In this document: in pieces, positions 57,469-64,000 of the stretch
How the letters are laid out: the number at the start of each line of letters is the position of its first letter
Position numbering within the stretch: the stretch's first letter is position 1
NCBI RefSeq assembly: GCF_000015565.1
Contig: NC_008786.1
Span: 4,762,501-4,826,500 of the forward strand
Length of the DNA: 64,000 nt
Reading direction: 5' to 3'
From: Verminephrobacter eiseniae EF01-2
GTDB lineage: Bacteria > Pseudomonadota > Gammaproteobacteria > Burkholderiales > Burkholderiaceae_C
The notes under the pieces: model-generated
The model's input: the letters and a program-made list of their open reading frames with translations, nothing else
What the model was told of the DNA's origin: nothing
Database searches by the model: none
Program-made: the position numbers and the translations under genes

Positions 57469-58077
57469 ATGAATGCATTGGAAACACAGGGCCTGGGGAT
57501 GATCCCCATGGTCATCGAGCAGTCGGGCCGTGGCGAGCGGTCCTACGACATCTACTCGCGCCTGCTCAAGGAGCGCGTGATTTTTCTGGTCGGACCGGTC
57601 AATGACCAGACCGCCAACCTGGTGGTGGCGCAGTTGCTGTTTCTCGAAAGCGAGAACCCGGACAAGGACATCTCGTTTTACATCAACTCCCCGGGCGGCT
57701 CGGTGAGCGCGGGCATGGCGATCTTCGACACCATGAATTTCATCAAGCCCGATGTCTCGACCCTGTGCACCGGCATGGCGGCCAGCATGGGCGCCTTCCT
57801 GCTGGCGGCCGGGGCCAAGGGCAAGCGTTTTGCACTGCCCAACTCCAAGGTCATGATCCACCAGCCCCTGGGCGGCATGCAGGGCCAGGCGACCGAGATC
57901 GAGATCCACGCGCGCGAAATCCTCAAGACCCGCGAGCAGCTCAACAAGATACTGGCCGAGCGCACCGGCCAGCCGCTGGAGAAGATCCAGCGCGACACCG
58001 AGCGCGACTATTTCCTGTCGGCCGACGAGTCGCGGGAATACGGTCTGGTCGATCAGGTGATCCACCGACGATCCTGA
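57469..58077 (+). CDS. clpP: ATP-dependent Clp protease proteolytic subunit
   Basis: 202-residue serine peptidase forming the 14-mer ClpP barrel. Catalytic serine in [16 protein letters not shown] (about residue 105), histidine in [14 protein letters not shown] (about 130), and the aspartate in the later [10 protein letters not shown] region. N-terminal [20 protein letters not shown] includes a short propeptide. GGGAGAAAAG precedes the ATG. Works with ClpX encoded downstream. Confidence 0.97.
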   Translation: MNALETQGLGMIPMVIEQSGRGERSYDIYSRLLKERVIFLVGPVNDQTANLVVAQLLFLESENPDKDISFYINSPGGSVSAGMAIFDTMNFIKPDVSTLCTGMAASMGAFLLAAGAKGKRFALPNSKVMIHQPLGGMQGQATEIEIHAREILKTREQLNKILAERTGQPLEKIQRDTERDYFLSADESREYGLVDQVIHRRS

Positions 58078-58177
58078 CGCCCGCCGGGTCACGGCGGCAT
58101 TGTCCTGTTGGGCAGGGCGCCACTGTCATTTGGTTATCATCCCGACCACTTTCCGTCACAAGCAAGGCATTGCCCCC

Positions 58178-59443
58178 ATGGCCGAGATAAAAGGCGCCCC
58201 CAGCGAAAAATCCCTTTACTGCTCTTTCTGCAGCAAAAGCCAGCATGAAGTGCGAAAGCTGATCGCTGGCCCGTCGGTCTTTATCTGCGACGAGTGCATC
58301 GACCTGTGCAACGAGATCATCCGCCATGACTTGCCGGTGGCTCATCCGGCGCGGGAAATCCTCAATGGCCTGCCCACCCCGGCAGAGATCAAGAACAACC
58401 TGGACAACTATGTGATCGGCCAGGAGGAGGCCAAGCGCACGCTGGCCGTGGCGGTGTACAACCACTACAAGCGCCTGCGCTACAAGGAAAAGGCGCGCAA
58501 GAACGATGTCGAGCTGTCCAAGAGCAACATCTTGCTGATCGGCCCCACAGGCTCGGGCAAGACGCTGCTGGCGCAAACCCTGGCCCGCATGCTCGATGTG
58601 CCCTTCGTGATGGCAGACGCCACGACGCTGACCGAGGCCGGTTATGTGGGCGAAGATGTGGAGAACATCATCCAGAAGCTGCTGCAAAGCTGCGGCTACA
58701 AAGTCGAACCGGCCCAGCGCGGCATCGTCTACATCGACGAGATCGACAAGATCTCGCGCAAGTCGGACAACCCCAGCATCACCCGCGATGTATCGGGCGA
58801 GGGGGTGCAGCAGGCGTTGCTCAAGCTCATCGAAGGCACCATGGTCAGCGTGCCGCCGCAGGGCGGGCGCAAGCACCCGAACCAGGACTTCCTGCAAATC
58901 GACACCAGCGACATCCTGTTCATTTGCGGAGGCGCGTTTGCCGGGCTGGAAAAGGTCATAGAAAACCGCACCGAAGCCTCGGGCATCGGTTTCGGCGCCT
59001 CGGTCAAAAGCAAAAAGCAGCGCTCGCTGACCGATGTGTTTGCCGAGGTCGAACCGGAAGACCTGATCAAGTTCGGCCTGATCCCCGAGTTGGTGGGCCG
59101 CATGCCGGTGGTGACGGCCCTGGCCGAACTGAGCGAGCAAGCGCTGATACAGATCCTGACCGAGCCGAGAAACGCGCTGATCAAGCAGTACGGCAAGCTG
59201 TTGGCGATGGAAGGCGTGAACCTGGAGATTCGCCCGGCAGCGATGCAGTCGATTGCCCGCAAGGCCCTGGCACGCAAGACCGGCGCCCGCGGCCTGCGCT
59301 CGATCCTGGAGCAATCGCTGATCGGCACCATGTTCGACCTGCCCAACACCAGCAATGTCGAAAGGGTGGTGATCGACGAGTCCACCATCGAAGAAAACAA
59401 ACCCCCGCTGCTCGTTTACCGCGAGACGGCCAGGAAAGCCTGA
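58178..59443 (+). CDS. clpX: ATP-dependent Clp protease ATPase subunit ClpX
   Basis: 421-residue AAA+ unfoldase from ATG 58178 ([20 protein letters not shown]). Zinc-binding domain with CSFC and CDECIDLC, Walker [15 protein letters not shown] (about residue 121), Walker [11 protein letters not shown], sensor residues in [12 protein letters not shown], and the ClpP-binding IGF-type loop region in [11 protein letters not shown]. About 100 bases separate it from clpP. Confidence 0.97.
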   Translation: MAEIKGAPSEKSLYCSFCSKSQHEVRKLIAGPSVFICDECIDLCNEIIRHDLPVAHPAREILNGLPTPAEIKNNLDNYVIGQEEAKRTLAVAVYNHYKRLRYKEKARKNDVELSKSNILLIGPTGSGKTLLAQTLARMLDVPFVMADATTLTEAGYVGEDVENIIQKLLQSCGYKVEPAQRGIVYIDEIDKISRKSDNPSITRDVSGEGVQQALLKLIEGTMVSVPPQGGRKHPNQDFLQIDTSDILFICGGAFAGLEKVIENRTEASGIGFGASVKSKKQRSLTDVFAEVEPEDLIKFGLIPELVGRMPVVTALAELSEQALIQILTEPRNALIKQYGKLLAMEGVNLEIRPAAMQSIARKALARKTGARGLRSILEQSLIGTMFDLPNTSNVERVVIDESTIEENKPPLLVYRETARKA

Positions 59444-59513
59444 AATCCCCGGATCGCGGGCGCCTTTGCTGCCCGCAGCCCCTGCACCCCGGATACAGTT
59501 GCCGTGCAAGGGA

Positions 59514-59540
59514 TTGAAAAACCCCGCTTGCGGGCCATAT
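59514..59540 (+). promoter_or_regulatory. Candidate heat-shock (sigma-32) promoter of lon
   Basis: ATTGAAA (-35-like TTGAAA at 59514-59519) and GCCATAT (59534-59540) are spaced about as in CTTGAAA-N13-CCCCAT promoters. lon is heat-shock controlled in many proteobacteria. A small CCCGC-TT-GCGGG hairpin falls between the boxes and could also end clpX transcription. Confidence 0.45.
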
Positions 59541-59565
59541 TCCACAGAGCACTTTGAGGACTCCC

Positions 59566-62016
<2,451 letters not shown>

Positions 62017-62052
62017 CGCCCCATTTTTTCCAGGCACCCCAAAAAAACACGC

Positions 62053-62058
62053 TACAAT
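62053..62058 (+). promoter_or_regulatory. Candidate -10 for the tRNA-Gly/Cys unit
   Basis: TACAAT in CACGCTACAATCG, about 70 bases before tRNA-Gly. A second TACAAT is at 62084-62089. Either could serve as the -10 box; -35 sequences are unclear. Confidence 0.4.
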
Positions 62059-62129
62059 CGAAGCCATCGCGGCCAACTGCATTTACAATGCAAGGCTTCG
62101 GTAGAGCGCTGGCGATCAGCGCGAGACCT

Positions 62130-62205
62130 GCGGGAGTAGCTCAGTTGGTAGAGCGCAACCTTGCCAAGGTTGAGGTCGAGAGTTCGAGACTCTTTTCCCG
62201 CTCCA
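62130..62205 (+). tRNA. tRNA-Gly (anticodon GCC)
   Basis: 76 bases with encoded CCA. Acceptor GCGGGAG pairs with TTCCCGC (one G-T), D-arm GCTCAGTTGGTAGAGC, anticodon stem CAACC-TTGCCAA-GGTTG with GCC, and T-arm GAGTTCGAGACTC. Confidence 0.95.
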
Positions 62206-62215
62206 ATTTCCAAGC

Positions 62216-62247
62216 AAGGGAAGCAACCGCTTCCCTTCTTTTTTTGT
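62216..62247 (+). terminator. Terminator-like hairpin between tRNA-Gly and tRNA-Cys
   Basis: AAGGGAAGC (62216-62224), loop AACC, GCTTCCCTT (62229-62237), then CTTCTTTTTTTT-like T-run. A textbook intrinsic terminator, placed 10 bases after tRNA-Gly and before tRNA-Cys. Confidence 0.85.
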
Positions 62248-62264
62248 CAGAGGAGCCTGGTTTC

Positions 62265-62335
62265 GGCGCGGTAGCAAAGCGGTTATGCCCCGGATTGCAA
62301 ATCCGGTCAGTCCGGTTCGACTCCGGACCGCGCCT
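62265..62335 (+). tRNA. tRNA-Cys (anticodon GCA)
   Basis: 71 bases; CCA is not encoded. Acceptor GGCGCGG pairs with CCGCGCC followed by discriminator T, D-arm short, anticodon stem CCGGA-TTGCAAA-TCCGG with GCA, T-arm TCCGGTTCGACTCCGGA. CCA must be added after transcription. Confidence 0.92.
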
Positions 62336-62634
62336 TTCAGATCCACACGGACGCCTGTGTTGCAGCACACGACGGTTCTCACCGATACCGCAGTCCGTCC
62401 AGCCCAGCCTCGATCGCAAGAATCGCGCGCCCCGCTCCACGGCCCCGTTGACCCGTCGCTGCATGTGCACGCGCGAAGTGGCATCCGGACCAGGGCAGAC
62501 CGCGACACCGGCCGATAGCCACAGGCAGGAACGCAACGCAGCGGCTGCGCCATGGAACAATGGCTTTTTGCAGCCCGCCACGCTTGGCTGCTTGCCGCAC
62601 CCCGATTCAGCCCGCGCACTGCAGACTCCCCCGA
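62336..62634. other. Intergenic region before hisC
   Basis: About 300 bases with no recognisable gene or terminator. It should hold the promoter of the hisC-hisB unit, but no consensus boxes stand out. Confidence 0.4.
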
Positions 62635-63750
62635 ATGCCCGCTCCATCCCCGACCCCCCTGACCCATATCCGCCCCGATGTGCGCGCCATGCGCGCATAC
62701 CATGTGCAGCCGGCCACCGGCATGCTCAAGATGGACGCGATGGAAAACCCGTTCCGGCTGCCGGCCGATCTGCAAACCGCGCTCGGCCAGCGCCTGGGCG
62801 CTCTGGCGCTCAACCGCTACCCGAGCGACGCGCGCCTGGCCGAGCTGCAGGCCGCGCTGGCGCGCTACGCCGGCCTGCCCGAAGGCCATCGCATCATGCT
62901 CGGCAATGGCTCGGACGAACTCATCGCGCTGCTGGCCCTGGCCTGCGCCCGGCCCGGCAGCGGCGAGCGCCCCGGCGTGCTGGCTCCGCTGCCCGGCTTT
63001 GTGATGTATGCGTTGAGCGCGCAATTGCAGGGCCTGGACTTCGTCGGCGTGCCGCTGACGGCCGATTTCGAGCTGGACGAGCCGGCGATGCTGGCCGCCA
63101 TCGCCCGGCACCGGCCCGCGCTCACCTACATCGCCTACCCCAACAACCCCACGGCCACGCTGTGGGACGAAGGCGCGGTGCAGCGCATCATCGACGCGGT
63201 CGGCACGCAGGGCGGCATCGTGGTGATGGATGAAGCCTATCAGCCCTTTGCCTGCCGTAGCTGGATCGGGCGCCTGCACGCCGAACCCGGGCGCAATGCC
63301 CATGTGCTGCTGATGCGCACGCTCAGCAAGTTCGGCCTGGCCGGTGTGCGCCTGGGCTACCTGATCGGCCCGGCGGCCCTGGTCAACGAGATCGACAAGG
63401 TGCGCCCGCCCTACAACGTGAACCTGCTCAGTTGCGAAACCGCGCTGTTTGCGCTCGAACATGCCCCGGTGTTCGCCGCCCAGGCGGCCGAACTGCGCAC
63501 CCAGCGCGACCTGCTGATCGGTGCGCTGCGCCAGTTGCCCGGCATCGCAAAATGCTGGGACAGCCAGGCCAACATGGTGCTGGTGCGGGTGGCCGATGCC
63601 AGCCGCACCTACGAGGGCATGAAAACCCTGAAGGTCTTGGTCCGGAACGTTTCTACAATGCACCCCTTGCTGAGCAACTGCCTGCGCCTGACGGTCGGCA
63701 GTGCCGACGACAACGCACAAATGCTGGCTGCACTCCAGGCCTCTTCATGA
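62635..63750 (+). CDS. hisC: Histidinol-phosphate aminotransferase
   Basis: PLP aminotransferase of histidine synthesis, 371 residues from ATG 62635. [10 protein letters not shown] and [17 protein letters not shown] are the N-terminal motifs, [15 protein letters not shown] binds the phosphate, [13 protein letters not shown] and MDEAYQPFA contact PLP, and the Schiff-base lysine is in [19 protein letters not shown] (about residue 230). [10 protein letters not shown] and [12 protein letters not shown] close the fold. Its TGA overlaps the hisB ATG by four bases. Confidence 0.95.
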
Positions 63751-64000
63751 CCTCCTCCGCCCTCGTGCCCTCGGGCCTGCCCGGTTCGCTCGACCGCATC
63801 GCCGAGGTCAGCCGCAACACCGCCGAGACCCGCGTCAGCGTGCGCGTCAACCTCGACGGCACCGGCCAGGCCAAGCTGCGCACCGGCATCGGTTTCTTTG
63901 ACCATATGCTCGATCAAACCGCCCGCCACGGGCTGATCGACCTGGATGTCGACTGCGCCGGCGACCTGCACATCGACGGCCACCACACGGTCGAGGACGT
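63747..64000 (+). CDS. hisB: Imidazoleglycerol-phosphate dehydratase (3' end cut by window)
   Basis: First ~84 residues of HisB, which removes water from imidazoleglycerol phosphate in histidine synthesis. Start [20 protein letters not shown], then '[18 protein letters not shown]', then the metal-binding motifs [14 protein letters not shown] and DGHHTVEDV. It is the monofunctional type, without a phosphatase domain in front. Coupled to hisC by ATGA. Confidence 0.95.

Overview
The window is a high-GC (roughly 65-70%) proteobacterial chromosome segment. Gene content and order (sdhCDAB-sdhE-gltA next to mdh and acnB, cysI-DUF934-cysHDN, ispDF, tig-clpPX-lon with flanking tRNAs, hisC-hisB) point to a betaproteobacterium of the Comamonadaceae. 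The many sugar and polyamine type ABC systems, the palindromic coding repeats and the degraded accessory genes recall Verminephrobacter. That genus-level guess is inference from memory, not something the sequence proves.

Layout. 1-3.1 kb: a polyamine-type ABC importer on the minus strand (binding protein, ATPase, permease; a further gene may lie beyond the left edge). 3.5-9.8 kb: a plus-strand sugar-type ABC importer with two permeases, two recently duplicated binding proteins and one double-domain ATPase, all tightly coupled. 9.9-15.4 kb: minus-strand assimilatory sulfate reduction operon cysI-DUF934-cysH-cysD-cysN. 15.5-18.8 kb: LysE-type exporter, alanine racemase and divergent lplT.

18.8-28.3 kb is the accessory region. 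It holds a broken nucleotidyltransferase-like gene, a fragment of a surface protein, a RelB/ParE-like toxin-antitoxin pair, two large paralogous Ig-like/SwmB repeat proteins with duplicated promoters, a lipoprotein, and a HigBA pair beside the scar of an older copy. The second repeat protein is interrupted by an 18-base cytosine run, a candidate phase-variation switch.

28.4-40.9 kb: EptA-like phosphoethanolamine transferase, then a TCA-cycle block. On the minus strand a GntR/HutC regulator precedes sdhCDAB, an SdhE-like segment and gltA; on the plus strand mdh, a small exported protein and acnB. A palindromic site lies between the divergent regulator and mdh. 40.9-48.3 kb: mfd, ispD-ispF and an OmpR/EnvZ-like two-component pair. 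49.0-55.8 kb: 3-hydroxybutyrate dehydrogenase, an alpha/beta hydrolase coupled to relA, tRNA-Val, an RpiR-family regulator and hpnC. 55.9-62.4 kb: tRNA-Leu, tig, clpP, clpX, lon, tRNA-Gly and tRNA-Cys. 62.6 kb to the end: hisC and the start of hisB.

Most genes are packed in operons with 1-4 base stop/start overlaps. The notable features outside normal housekeeping are the phase-variable repeat protein, the 60-bp palindromic repeat that begins two unrelated permease genes exactly at the start codon, the missing stop between sdhE-like and gltA sequence, and the layered remnants in the 18.8-28.3 kb region.
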